Part shown: positions 12,039 to 23,930 of the stretch, piece by piece
How the letters are laid out: the number at the start of each line of letters is the position of its first letter
How positions within the stretch are numbered: the first letter of the stretch is position 1
DNA from: Tetradesmus obliquus
Taxonomy: Eukaryota; Chlorophyta; Chlorophyceae; Sphaeropleales; Scenedesmaceae
Assembly: GCA_030272155.1 (NCBI GenBank)
Contig: CP126203.1
Coordinates: forward strand, 868,001 to 932,000
Direction of reading: 5' to 3'
DNA length: 64,000 bases
Made by a program: the position numbers and the translations under genes
Notes under the pieces: model-generated
The model's database searches: none
The model's input: only the letters and a program-made list of their open reading frames with translations
Told to the model about the DNA's origin: nothing

Positions 12039-15000
12039 ATGCACCCGAGGATAGGTGTTCTGTTGTTTGTGTCTTGTTTAGCCCTACTTATCATATCGGG
12101 ACTGGTGATTGTGACCGAGGCAGCGGGTGAGCAGCAGCGGTCATGGCAGTGCAGCACTGCTGCAAACCTTGCAGTCCCAGCAATTGCTGGTGTTTGCAAA
12201 ACACATCACTTGCATCCTGAGAAGCGGTTGCACCTGGTATTCGGCCATATCACGCATTACCAACTGTTTGTAAAAGCTTAAGCTGACATCTGCATATGCG
12301 CCATTCAGCGGTGGGATGGTCACCAGTGCCACTGGCGGCCAGCCGCTGGCTGAGCTGTTGAGCAGCCTGATTGGTTGTGTAAGTGCCGGCAGTATGCAGT
12401 CCCAGAACTCAACATCACAGCTCCAAATACGCATTAGAATCATTAGCTTCTGTGTGCATCAATCACAACTGGTTGCCAATGGACATACACCCTGTCATGC
12501 CTGCTGTCCGCCCCTGCATGTCCTGCCGTGTTGCTGCCACAATTACCTCTTCAGCAAACAACACAGTTGCTGTTGCAGGGGTTGGTCCCCCTGCGGCGCT
12601 TCCTGGAGCTGCCACAACATCACCCGCACCTCAAAATGCTGCGAAGGCTGCTGCACTCAAGAATCTAACACAACCTGAAGCTTCCCAGCTCAACGCCAGC
12701 GCAGCAGCACGCAAACCCAAAGCAACAACTGATGCAGGTGTCGTGCCTGCATCGTCACCCAGCCCATCGCCCGACCCCTCCACAAACACGACCTCCAACG
12801 CTACATCAAGCCCATCGCAATCCCCAGCAGTGGACACTACACCAAGCCCATCGCCTACCCCACAAACGGATGCTTTGCCAAGCCCATTCCCCAGCCCTTC
12901 ACCAATGCCATCACCCAGCCCACCACAAAGCCCGATACCAAGCCCGTCACCACAGCCGCAAATTGCGCAACTGGCCCTCATTGCGGTCCTCCCTGCCAGC
13001 CTCAGCAGCTACAACGCAACGTTGAATGCAACATGCGCAGGGACAGACACACAGCCCACTGTGCAATGCACCAAAGATATTGCTGTCAACGCAACGGTTC
13101 TTGATGAGTGGCGCAATACCGCAAAGTTGCAGCAACACCAGGCGTACTGCACTCATCAGGAGCAGCAGAAGGTGCCACCTGGCAAGTACCTCCTCGCTCA
13201 GGAGCTCCTGAGGAAAGTAACAACAGACACTGCTGCTGTCACATCTGGCGCAAAGGATGCTGCTGCATCAGCCCCTGTGCAATGGAGCTGCATCAACCTC
13301 GCACAGTCCAACAGCGCAGTGCCAGTGTCACCCAACATGGAAGTCACGCTTGAACCAGGAAGTGATGTTCTGTGTGTGGCTGACTACAATGAGCCTCCAT
13401 CTGCAAAGCCCTTTGATGCTGGTGAGAGAGCAGCAGCTGCAGGCCTTGGGTGATCTGGGTAGCTGCAGAGTACACTGGCGGTGTAAATGCATGCATGCTG
13501 GCACACGACTATCTTGTTGCTAATCCCTATGTACCTTGCATGTGGCACTGCACTAGTTTGAACCAGCCAGCGGCAGCATCGTCAGACTGTTTCGTTTGTA
13601 CCACAGCAAGCAGCCAGGTGTCAGCATATGCTGCAGCCAAGCGGCCCTGTTAAAGACGCCTTGCCATAAAACGTTGCTGCAGTCAGTTGACCTTGAGCAA
13701 CCACACAATAAGACCATGTAGTGCTGTCTGCATACGGTGCAGCTCGCAGCCACACGGCCCAAAAGGGTGCTCAACACTCTGCCCCTATGTGTCTGATGCT
13801 CTTGCAGGGTTGGCAGCGGGCGTCGCAGTTGCAGTTGTGGTCACATTCATTGTGCTGGCGGCTGCTGCCTACTATGCGTACAAGCAGCACACACAGCGCG
13901 AGAAGCAGCAGGACGGGCTGGTGCGCTACAGCAGCTCTTTTGAGGGTGCCGGAAACAGACCCTTCGCTGGTATCGCATCAAAGATCAAGCACGCCATTGG
14001 CACATCACCCCTGCCGCCAATCGCTGCCGCAACAGCAGCAACAGCAGCAGCAGCAGCTCCTGCAGCATTCAAAGCTCACAGCTTCAACAGCAGCACCACA
14101 AGCAAGCAGGTTGCAGTGACAGTCAGCGATGGAGGCATGGTTGTTGGGTTTACAGGAGAGGAGCTGTGCTCTGCTCTGCAAGAGGTGCAGCATGTTGTGA
14201 CACACAAGCTTATCATAGCGGTGGAGGACTCGCCACTGGCAGCAGGTGAGCACGCCTCACAGCTGTTGGCATTCGCAAATCATACTGCCGTCACAACCTC
14301 ACACAGCAGTCATAGTAGGAACTACGTGCTCTTCTGCTGCCTGGTTGACTGCCAATCTGCATGCAGAGCTGAAGGCCGCAGGGCGCTTGCTGTTGCTTGG
14401 CAACTTATGGGGTGCTGGCTGCTGCTGTTTGCTCTATTATCTGTGTTTGTGCAGACCCCTTTGCTGCATGGCTGGCAGAAGGAATGGATGAGGTGCAGCG
14501 CCGCGTGTGCAAGGCAGACTATGCACAGTCCCACATGTTTGTGCGCGACTGGCAGACGCACTGCATGCTCGGGTGGCTGCATGACAGCATCTGGTCTCAG
14601 CAGGTGCCTCCTCACACATTGCTGGGCGTGCAGGTGAGGGCTGCAATCTGTTTGGAATTGACTGCGATGTTCAAAGACTCAGTATTGTTTAGCCTTCCTG
14701 TTGACAGAGAGCACATGTTAACCATATCGGGCTTAGCTGGACCTGAAAGGTCACCGTCAGCAGGAGTGACACGTTGTCTATGCAGACCACACAAATTGGA
14801 ACATTGGACATGGTGTACACTCATCATGCAGTGCAGCTCATGCAGTTCAAAGGCATGCTGCTGCACAGACACTGCAGGCTGCTGCAGGCTTAGCATAGCA
14901 GCTCCACATGCACAGTGCGCCACAGCATTCTTACGATTCATGGAAATAGATAGTTCTATGTGATCCGGTTGTTCCAAACTAAATCACGTTGTGGTGCTGC

Positions 15001-16077
15001 TGCAGGCACCGTCTGGCGTGACAGACAAGCAGTCGGCCCGCTGGCTGCTCGCGCAGCTGCGCATCGACACACACTACCCTCCCTTCAAAACAGCCACAGC
15101 AGATGTGGCGCAGCACCTTCTGAAAAGCGTGCTGCAGCATGCCCCGGAACATGTGGCTGAAGAAGCTGCAAGGTATTATGCGCAGGTGCTGCTCCAGGTC
15201 ATGGCGAGTGCGCTGCGGCTGTTCCTGCAAGTGCGCGGGACTGCAGATGGCCTGAGCATTTTCCTGCCAGGTGAGAGTGGTGTAAACAGGCGAATTTACA
15301 CATACATGGTAGTCGCAAAGCTGCACACCTTCAAGCAAAGCTGGACAACCTGGCTGGAGACCCACGCCCAAAGTCACATGAAGCTCCGAGCTGGCTGCCC
15401 ATGCAGGCACAGCAGCCCGGCAGCATGCCACCAGGCAATAGACATACCCCCAGTGACGTGTTGTAGTGATGTGAAACTGCTTTTTTGTCAAACATGGTAG
15501 CAGCAATGATTGTGTGACGCTGCTGCCGGGCATCCCTACAATCACCCCTGCAGCAATGCCTTGCTCCTGACACCCCACAAGTTTTGGTTTGCAACCTGGC
15601 TGGCCTGCTCACTGCACCGTTGTGGTTTGCTGTGCTGCAGGCCGTGTGGCAGCAAGCACTCCAGCATTGCCAGAGGCAGCTGTGAGGTACAAGGACTACC
15701 AGCAGCAGCAGCAGCAGCAGTTGAGAGTGTGTGTGCTTGACAGCCAGCCAGGTGAGGCTCCAGAGCATTGTAGCCTAAAACAAAGTCATTTACTCACCAG
15801 CAGGAGTCCAACTGTACACGCACAGGATGGCGGCAAATTCAATCGACCTTTCAAAGATGATTACACAAGTTGGGGTGCCGCTGCTTCGCACGCATGTCTG
15901 CTGTGTTGCACATGCTCTCCAGCGAGCTTCGTACTGCTCTGTGCGCTGACTCAAATGCCACATCGCTGCTGCTGCTGCTCCTGCTGTTGCTTCTGTGCAG
16001 GTGCATTGGCTGTGTCGCAGACCGGAGCTGTGACCGTGTGGGCCCCAGCAGCAGCAACACGGATTGAGCTGCTGTGA
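12039..16077 (+). CDS. Predicted type I membrane protein with Ser-Pro-rich ectodomain
   Basis: Seven exons join in frame: 12039-12126, 12579-13421, 13808-14245, 14455-14633, 15006-15270, 15641-15751 and 16001-16077 (stop TGA), about 666 residues. The start is an ATG followed by a clear signal peptide (MHPRIGVLLFVSCLALLIIS). The ectodomain has a stretch of SPSP/PSPSP repeats around residues 90-160, like hydroxyproline-rich wall glycoproteins of green algae, several N-x-S/T sites and scattered cysteines. One membrane helix follows (AGVAVAVVVTFIVLAAAAYYAY), then a basic juxtamembrane segment (YKQHTQREKQQ) and a cytoplasmic part of about 350 residues, mostly helical, with a short Gln run. I recognise no catalytic domain. 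A cell-wall anchor or receptor-like role is inference. Five of the six introns are phase 1. Confidence 0.8.
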
Positions 16078-17832
16078 AAAGGCACAGATCTTCTAGAAGG
16101 CTGTGCTGAAATCCGAGACTGCTCTGAATGACCAGGCTGCTGTTAAAGACCAGACTGCTATCAAAGATTGAAATGCTGGCAGTGATTGGACTGCCGTAAA
16201 GATCAATCGCTTTGGGCTAGCTCCTGGCCAAGCTGCCATGGCAGCGCACACACAGCGCCAAGTGGGCCTTCTGTTGGTCATGATTGGAGTTGCCATGTCT
16301 AGACGACAGATCTGTGCAGGATGTAAAAAGACTTCAAATTTACGCTGCAGCAGCTGTGATGCTGTGCTATGCAAGGCTGCAAATGGTGTCCCCCTGCAGC
16401 AACCCTGACTGCCGCAAGGCGCACCATTGTCCTTGCCTGCTTGTGCTAGACCTGGCACCCCAGGTTGGATGTATGTGCGGGGCCGATGGCGTCACTGCAA
16501 GGGCTGGCGTCACTGCAAGGGACGGGGAATTTAGAGATGGTGAAGCTGAGTTCGTATACTGTGCCATACACAGTTGTAACACATGAATGTGATGGCAGCC
16601 CGGCGGCTCGTCTGCTGCAGCCACTGCACGAGGTGCAGCTGCTGCCAGCGAAGAACGGCAGCGCATAGGCTGATTGAGCATGGCATATTCTGCAGCCACA
16701 GCAGAGCGTTGGCTGCAGCCGCTGCGTCAGACACAAGAAGCAGTGCGCTCAGCAGTCAACGCACACTGCTCCTTTGTGTCTGCAGCACCGTCAGCTTCTG
16801 ACTGTTTCATGCACAATGGCATCATGTGCGCTGCTACGGCTGACCTTGTAAGCGGTGCCGACCAACCTTAGTGCATGCAGCGCGCAGCTTGAAAACAATT
16901 TGCACGCTGGTGGCAACACAGTGCCATGGAGTGATTGGCAGGGCTATCCTCCTGTCGTGTAACACACAAGTATATTATTCAAATAGCAATGACTACACTG
17001 CAGTATTCTGCACTCATCTAAACCTTGCACGTCTGGCGCTGCATTGCCATACACGTGTGTACACGTCTCCATCAACCAACGTTGGTTGACAGCTGTTACC
17101 AGCTGCCCAGCAATTAATACATTAAGAGGCTTGCCATGCAAGAGCAAAGTTCGCAGTGCAAACCACTAATCAGACAGTCACTGGTGGCATGAGGCATCCA
17201 GGAGTCTTCTCGTATGCCCACCGGCAGTCCCACAGTATCAGTGCAGTGCAATGTGACAACGCAAAAATGTGATGATGCGAACATCAGGTGCATACTCTCA
17301 CCCTGCATTGCAGCCTGAGAATTGCCCTGTTGAGTCATATGCTTGCTTGTGCTGCATGTAGCACAGAGTGTACATACTGTGCCTCGTCAACAGTGTAACG
17401 TGGTTCTGCCAGGAGCAGTCTGAGGCATGACATGTTACACCAAGCAGCTGAGGAGTGGCACTCCCGGCGAGAGGTTCAAAGGGGAGCCAAACAAACCTGC
17501 CACGTGGCAGGTGCACCTTCAGAAGACCCACATACAGCTATTAAGCTGCCTCCCTGCTATTCAAGTGAACCCATGTTGCTTGCTGCTTCACAGGTTGAAG
17601 CAGTGCAGGGCCCACAGGCCTCGTGAGGCTGTTCAGCTGTCTCAGGTACTTCTCACAAGTTGCAAGTTACACGTCCTACGCATCAGAGGCAGGCAAGCCT
17701 GCTTGAGCCTGCTCACAAGCCCAGCCCGTTAAAAGCAGGCATGAACAGGCAGGGCTGCTTGAGCCTATGTAGCCCCCGCGTGCAACAGCAAAGGCTTTAG
17801 AATCTGTGTGCCGGCTTAGAGTGCACTAATTG
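16078..17832. other. Convergent intergenic region
   Basis: It separates the stops of the Ser-Pro-rich gene and the EF-hand gene. Apart from one small Cys-rich open frame at 16295-16408, nothing here has a domain or splice pattern I can support. Confidence 0.4.
16295..16408 (+). CDS. Possible 37-residue Cys4 micro-protein
   Basis: An ATG-started frame of 37 codons contains two C-x2-C pairs (ICAGC and RCSSC) spaced like a small zinc knuckle, followed by a further Cys. An overlapping frame just downstream is also Cys-rich (CSNPDCRKAHHCPC), so this may be a fragment of a spliced zinc-binding gene, or chance. No family was recognised. Confidence 0.2.
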   Translation: MSRRQICAGCKKTSNLRCSSCDAVLCKAANGVPLQQP

Positions 17833-20800
17833 TCACATGTTTGACAGCAGCTCAACCCCAACAGTCACCACCACTCCCAGAACCTTGGCTCCAATTGCCA
17901 GCCAGACCTTCTCATTGCTGCTCATGCCATCTTTCTTTGGCGGCGGCGGCCGCGCCTGCTGCTGCTGTGGACGGGACGGCGGCCGCGCCTGCTGCTGCTG
18001 CTGCTGCTGTGGACGAGGCCGCACTTCCTGCTGCTGCAGCTGTGGTGGTGTCTGTGGCCGCTGCGCAGGCGGCGGCCGCGCCTGCTGCTGCTGCTGTTGC
18101 TGCAGTGTGACTGCACCAGGTGGCAGCAACTCTTCCCTGCAGCCCCTGCAGTGCACCAAACTGCTGTCGGCTGCTGCTGCCTCTAGTGCTGCTCTGCTGA
18201 AGCAGCTTGAGCTTGTGGGCTTGCTGTAGCGTGTGTTGCCTGCTGCTTCACACTTTAGGCTGCAGTAATAGTCAGTGCTGTTCCAGAGGCCCTCTCTGCA
18301 GTGCTGCCGCTCCTTCTTGATGGTGCCACACTCCGCACACACAGCTGTGCAGCAGAACTCGCAGACCCACCTGCAGTGACAGGATGGGGCCAGCAAATAG
18401 GGGGCAGTGCTTGAAACGTGTCGGCTTTGTCCGTGCGTTGCTGCTCGCGCCTATTGCAGGTTTGAACGCCTGATTATACATGCAGTGCCGCATGAGGCAG
18501 CATGACTATCAGCATTGCAGCCGATCTGCCCAGCCATCCGAACACTCACCTGCCGTTGCCCATATGCGTCATGTGGCCGGCCTGCCCACCCGGCTGCAAG
18601 TAGGAGGCCACCTTGTGACCCAGGTTGAAGTCCTGGTGCTGCTTGCCGCAGCAGTGGCAGGTCAGCGTCTGGTCACACGGCCTGGTGACAGCTGCAGAGG
18701 CAGCAGACAAAGCAGTGGCAGTGGCAGTGGCAGTGGCAGGCCAGCGTCTTGTCGCAGGGCGCGGTGAAAACTGCGGCAGTCACAACAGTGGTAGCAGCAG
18801 AGGCAGCAGCAGACTGCGCACAACTTGGGCATTCAAACCTATGTATAACAGCCCCACCCGTGACATGCCGAGTGTTCAAGATCACTCAATCAAGTATCAA
18901 CTGCCACTCACCTGACACGTGGCGGCCCTGCTGCTTGGCTGGCCTGAACAGCTCCGTCCCGCAATCCAGCTTGTCCCTACACGTCAAGCAGTGAGCTGCA
19001 TGCCGCGCCTTTGCTGCCTGCACCACCGCAGCGTGCCCCTTGAACACGCCGGCAGCTGCCGGCACATCGCCGTTGCGGCAACCCATGCGACGGCCGCAGC
19101 TTTTGGAGATGCTGCAGCCGCCTGCTGCTGCTGCGGATGCGTCCCACCACATGTTGTCGCTGCTGCTGTGCTGGCTGCAGACCTGCACAGCGCAGAACTC
19201 ACACACAAAGCCGCGCGGCTCCAGCTTCCCTGCAAAGGCAAGGGAAAGATCAGATTGTTGCATATACGATGCATTGGGTGGATGGGCGGCTGCAGTCTGT
19301 GTACACAACTGTCGGCACAGCCAGCAACGTGACGCACTGATGTCCGTGCATCATCGCACATGCTTGTGTGCTGAATTATGTAAAGCATCAACATCTAAAG
19401 CATCACCCCAGTTCCCACCTGTCCTGTGGTTCCGCTCCATAACAGGCCGCATGTGCCAGTCCATCAGCTCTGGCCACAATAAATGAAGCCTGTGACGCAA
19501 CTGAAGCATCCAAAGCTTTCAAAGCATGAATTTTACAGCACACAAAGTCCACCCCTCACCTGTCCTGTGGTTCTTCTCCATCACTGGCCGCATGTGCAAG
19601 TCCATCAGCTCCGGCCTCAATAACTAAAGCCTGTGACACATCTAGGGCATCCAAAGCTTCCACAGCATCAAGTTCTACAGCTTTAAAAGTCCACCCCTCA
19701 CCTGTCCTGTGGTTCCGCTCCATAACAGGCCGCATGTGCAGATCGATCAGCTCAGGCCTCAAATAGCTCAGCACCACATCATGCACCTCGCCGCAGCACA
19801 GGCACTTGAAGCCCTGCGAGTTGTTAGTAACACTGTTGGTAACACTGTTACTAACAACCCCGTCTGGCCCTGCTGACTCAGCAGCATCTGCATCTGCCAT
19901 GGGGTTGCTCAGCAGTACTGCCCCAGGGGCTTCCAAAGCCTGGTACAGGTCTTCAATGTGTACAATAAAGCCCGTGGCATGGATTTTGCAGCATGCGCCT
20001 GGGCCACTGCCTCCCTTGTAGCACTTGCTGCAGATGTCCCAGGTGGAGCCGTCAACCCTGAGGCCCAGCTGCAAACATACAGTGCAGCAAGTGCAGCGAG
20101 ATACCATGTTATTTTTTGGTAGCAAATGTGTAGCACTTGCTGCAAACGTCCCAGGGTAGAGCCTTCAACCTTGAGGCCCAGCTGCAAGGGCAGCAGTAGA
20201 TGGCAGTAATAACAATAGTAATACATCATCATCAATAGCATATTTGCTGACCTGCATCTCCTCGTAGCACTTGGAGCAGCAGTAGCCGCCGTCTTCGAGA
20301 GGCGACAGGTTGCTGCTGCAGCAGTCGCAGAAGCGGCTCGTGCTGTGCACGTTGTGGATCATTAGCAGGGCTTCATCAAGGTCGATGCTGCCGCTGCCGT
20401 CGCTGTCAAACACCTGCGGCAGAATAAGCACAAAGAGCAGCAATGTGTGTAGTTCAGCACAGCCGCACACAGCGGCACACACCCTGGTGTGTTGCGGTCA
20501 AACACCTGTGGCAGCACACAATTTCACGGGGCTAAACACAGCTTCGTCACATACAGTAGCACACAATGATTGTGTTGTGCACGCCCGCATCAGTTGGCCT
20601 GGCATGGGTTAAGTTGCAGCTGACTGCCTAGCCTACATGCCGCCACTGCCCCAGCAGGCACGTTTCCCTTACCTTGAACATAAACCAGTACACCTGTGTG
20701 TTGATCTTGTACTGCTCGTCTCACCTCAAACATGAAGTGGTACAGTTTCACATCAATCTTGTCCTGCTTGCCTCACCTCAAACATGAAGCGGTACAGCTG

Positions 20801-21470
20801 TGTGTTGATCTTGTACTGCTTGCCATCGTACGTCGTGACAGAGCGCAGAAACTCCTCCCAGCTGATCTCCCCATTGCCATCTGCATCGATGCTTGCAAAC
20901 ACGTGCTTGGCCTTTTCATACACGGGCAGCAGCTCGGGGCTCCTGAAAGCGATGCGCAGCTGAGCCTGCAATGCTCAAGCAGCAGCAGAGGCAGCAGCAG
21001 CAACATTCATCTGCATCTTAGTGACGATATGGTGTGTACCACTGCAGTCCAGAGTTCCTGCAAGAAGACACTGGCCACGGGCGAGTCCAATGATTTGCAG
21101 TTGTTTCTACGTGGTGGGGTTGACCCCCTCTTGGTGAGAGGGGTGCGCCGCTGCATGCCTGCATTGCTTGTTGCGCTATGGGACTGCTTTCAAACAGGCG
21201 CGCTGTAGCTAGCTGCAGCGGCAGGCAGGCTAATAATCCCACTGCTCCATGCTCTCCAGTCATAAGTAAGATGTTTAGGTTCATGAGACGTCTTTTATTT
21301 CCACGTCATGAAAGGCAATGACATCCTGGCGGTGGGTGAACCTTCTGCACTTTAGTTGGCAGACTGACCAGGGGAACAAACGTTGTGCTGCTGCCTACCG
21401 TGGTTGCAAGCAGGTACGGCCGGTACGCCTCCAGCACCTCCTGGCGGACTTTCGAGGACTGTGCGCCCAT
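17833..21470 (-). CDS. EF-hand protein with Cys-rich zinc-binding-type segments
   Basis: Seven minus-strand exons join in frame: 21470-21399, 20965-20777, 20413-20252, 20068-19702, 19229-18912, 18691-18550 and 18370-17833 (stop TGA), about 595 residues. The start MGAQSSKV fits the N-myristoylation consensus (Gly2, Ser6). Two EF-hand loops follow: DADGNGEISWEE and DSDGSGSIDLDE, both with the usual Asp/Asn/Glu ligands. Next come repeated C-x2-C pairs (CDCC, CSKC, CLCC, CEFC, CLTC, CHCCGK, CEFCCTAVCAEC) that look like metal-binding knuckles. After a Gln/Pro/Arg-rich linker, the C-terminus is a hydrophobic helix (VWLAIGAKVLGVVVTVGVELL) that could be a tail anchor. Together these suggest a membrane-associated calcium sensor or adaptor. 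I do not know the family. Introns contain echoes of exon 2, 3, 4 and 6 edges. Confidence 0.75.
18655..18785 (-). repeat. Echo of exon 6 acceptor region and AGTGGC microsatellite
   Basis: The segment around the exon 6 start (5' end 18691) recurs in altered form upstream at about 18714-18780. Four AGTGGC units sit between the copies. Confidence 0.65.
19414..19770 (-). repeat. Donor-side echoes of EF-hand gene exon 4
   Basis: The exon end coding for LHMRPVMERNHRTG plus donor (exon end 19702) recurs at about 19551-19640 and 19414-19500. The two distal copies share about 140 bases including following intron, so they are themselves tandem copies. Confidence 0.9.
20494..20517 (-). repeat. Echo of exon 3 acceptor in the EF-hand gene
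   Basis: The acceptor and first codons of exon 3 (CAG then GTGTTTGAC, exon 5' end 20413) recur about 95 bases upstream as CAG followed by GTGTTTGACC. The copy does not continue as the EF-hand loop. Confidence 0.7.
20672..20824 (-). repeat. Three 51-52-base tandem copies of the exon 2 end and donor
   Basis: Head-to-tail units each encode a version of YKINTQLYRFMFE (DKIDVKLYHFMFE and YKINTQVYWFMFK in the distal units) and each ends in a usable donor (GTGAGG, GTGAGA, GTAAGG). The proximal donor at 20776 was chosen. The distal copy would give FMFK-VFDSDG, which resembles a normal EF-hand junction even better. Confidence 0.93.
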
Positions 21471-21843
21471 TTTTGGGATGCACAGGAAGAGGATCCGCGT
21501 GTGCGATCAAGACAGGGGGTGACCACCCACCGCAGCGACAGCAGCACCACAGCTGTCAAACAGGGTAACCACGGGACGAAAAGGTTTGCTAGTGATTGGG
21601 GATTGAAGCGCTGCAAGACGCTGTGAAAGGCGTTTGATTTGAGCTGCCGACCCAAATGCTGCCGGAAGGTCACCATGCCCAACCGCTAACACCTTCCGAG
21701 CATGCTGCAAGTGACCTTCCGAGCTTACACATTACAGCAGAGAGTGTACACTTTTTATTGCTGTTTCGCGTCCTGCAGATGTTCAGCGGCTGCGCAGCAA
21801 CATCAAGATCATCCACTAGCACGCCTGCAATTGCAAAATCGCC
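21471..21843. promoter_or_regulatory. Divergent promoter region between EF-hand gene and disordered-protein gene
   Basis: The two start codons face away from each other across 373 bases. I see no element I can name. Confidence 0.4.
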
Positions 21844-23624
21844 ATGAGCTTCCTCAGCAGCCTTGCGAAGGAGGTGTCCGACAAAGCCGTAGAAGTGTTG
21901 CCAGACGATAAGAAAGAGGCTGTCAAGCAGCTCAGCCGAGGCGACCTGAGTGGGGTGAAACAAGTGAGGACCTCTGCTAGCGCTCTGCAGCTGCAGCTGC
22001 AGGTCACCTGCCAACAGTGTTGCCATGGCCAATATGAGTCAGCCTGCGTTGCACTTCGCAGCAAAGCCGCTCTCACGCCAAAATGCCTGCAGGAATGAAG
22101 TTTGACTACAGTTTGACTTCCACCTGATTCTCTCCTGACATTGTCGTCTTGCTGCTTTGACAGGCCGCTCAGGGACTCGTCCACAAGAGCGCAGCCTGGG
22201 TACAGGATGCTGCTGCTTCTGCCAAGGATCAGCGCAAACACCACATACCAGACACAGCAGACCCCCTCTGGCAGCTACAACCAATCTGGCAGCTACAGCC
22301 AACCCCCCTTTGGCAGCTACAGCAGCTGCAGCGCTGCAGCTAGCAGCGGCTGCGCGCCCGCAACAGGCGCAGGATGGGCACAGCAGCAGGGCAGCTACTC
22401 CACAGGTGGGCCTTGCAACAGTACATGAGTTGTACAGGCATCAGGCTGCTAGCAGCGCTGCTGTGGGTGGCTTCCAGCTTGCAGGACAGCCGGATAATAG
22501 TGGGCTCCTCAAATCGCAACAAACAGTAGCACTTATAGACAATGTGTGTTGTTTGCTTGCTTCAAGTGCTAGCTGCTCTGGACGGTGGGTTCAGGTTTCT
22601 GTGCCGCAGTACAAATTCTCACTGCCCTGCACATATGACAGCGCTGCAGCGCTGCTGCTGCTGCGTATACAAACCAAATTTACTAGGTAGCACTGCTACA
22701 CAGCAAGCGTGGTATCACGGCAACCTGAAACCAACGGCCAGCATCTGATCAATTGCCCTACATTTGTCCTGCAGGCACAGGATATGCAGGACCTGAGCCA
22801 AGCGCACCGCCACTGCAACACCCATACACGGTGCCCAATCACCAGCAAGCTGCAGGCAGTGCCGCCAGCAGCGGCAGCAGCAGCAGCAGCAGCAGCAGCA
22901 GGTTCACGCCGGCTCCGACGGGTGCGGGCTGGAAGCCGCAGCATGGCCAAGATGTGCATGGTGAGTTCTTTTCCTCAGCACGGTGCAAGCATTTCTTGTG
23001 TTCCAAAGAGGCGTGCTGTGCCTGCGGGAGAAATGGGGTGGCGGTGTGTGCCTGTAGATGTGCATGTGCAGAAGTGTGTGCCTGTTGAACCACCAAACAC
23101 AGCTCAGCTCAAGTGCCATAGAAGGATTATTGCTGCAAGGTTTGTGTGCTGCTGTGGCAATAAGCAGCCAAAAACCAGCCTAGGTTGTGCATGACGTGTT
23201 GTTTTGACTGTGTTGTTTGATGCTGGGTGACACAGAACAGCATGCACCCCCTGGCGTCGCACAGAATGCCGCTTTGTTGTTGATAGGATGAATTAGTATA
23301 CCATATCAGTCAAACCTAGTCTACAGGCTGCCAGCAGTTGTCAGCCGCACATGTTAACGAAGTTTATTGTCTGCCTGCATTTCGTCCTCTAAACTGACTA
23401 CTGTTGCACCCCATTTTGCACGTCCCGCAGGCCCTGCAAGGCAGGCAGCTGCTGCTGGAGGCAGGCCGGCAGCAGCTGCTGCTGGCAACAGGCCAGCAGG
23501 GCAAGCAGCAAAATTAAACGCCAGAGCAGCGCAGGCTCGCGCTGCACGCATGAGGCTGGGGCTGTCTGTTGCTACTAAGCTAGCAGTCGTAGGAGTGGGT
23601 GGTTTGGTGGCTGGATGCACCTAA
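21844..23624 (+). CDS. Gly/Ser/Gln-rich, largely disordered protein
   Basis: Exon 1 (21844-21963) starts at ATG and codes for a charged helix (MSFLSSLAKEVSDKAVEVLP). Exon 2 begins at 22164 and ends at 22405; exon 3 is 22775-22960; exon 4 starts at 23431 and reaches TAA at 23624. The middle carries GSY repeats (SGSYNQSGSYSQPPFGSYSS), then a Gly/Ser-rich and Ala-rich region. Just before the stop is a short hydrophobic segment (LAVVGVGGLVAG). Exon 2 opens in one frame and the GSY repeat lies in another. A 58-base intron at 22200-22257 would reconcile them but is very short, so a sequence indel is equally possible. No family was recognised. Confidence 0.55.
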
Positions 23625-23930
23625 AAGAGCAGCACGGAGCCAGGACCATCAGCAGCTGAACAAGGCGTGCCAGGAGCTGCAGGTGGTGATGCAGCAGCAG
23701 GGCCAAAGGGCGGTTTCGGAGGTCCTGCTGCTGCTGACAGCCAGTATGCAGCAGAGCCATATGACCCGGTTGCTGAATACGGGATGTACGAGGAGGAAGG
23801 CGAGTATGGTGATGCTGCAGGTGCTGGTGACGATTATTACGAGGGGGCCGAGTATGACGATTTTGCAGAGGAAGAGCAGGATTTTGACTATGGTGATGAG
23901 GTAGACGCTGGTGCATTGTTTGAGCTGTAG
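23625..23930 (+). other. In-frame coding-like acidic tail after the TAA
   Basis: The same frame continues for 101 codons after the TAA at 23622-23624 to a TAG at 23928-23930. It reads as a Gly/Ala linker and then an Asp/Glu/Tyr-rich tail (YEEEGEYGDAAGAGDDYYE). It looks coding. It could be reached by stop readthrough or by an unseen splice, or it may be a decayed exon. Confidence 0.5.
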
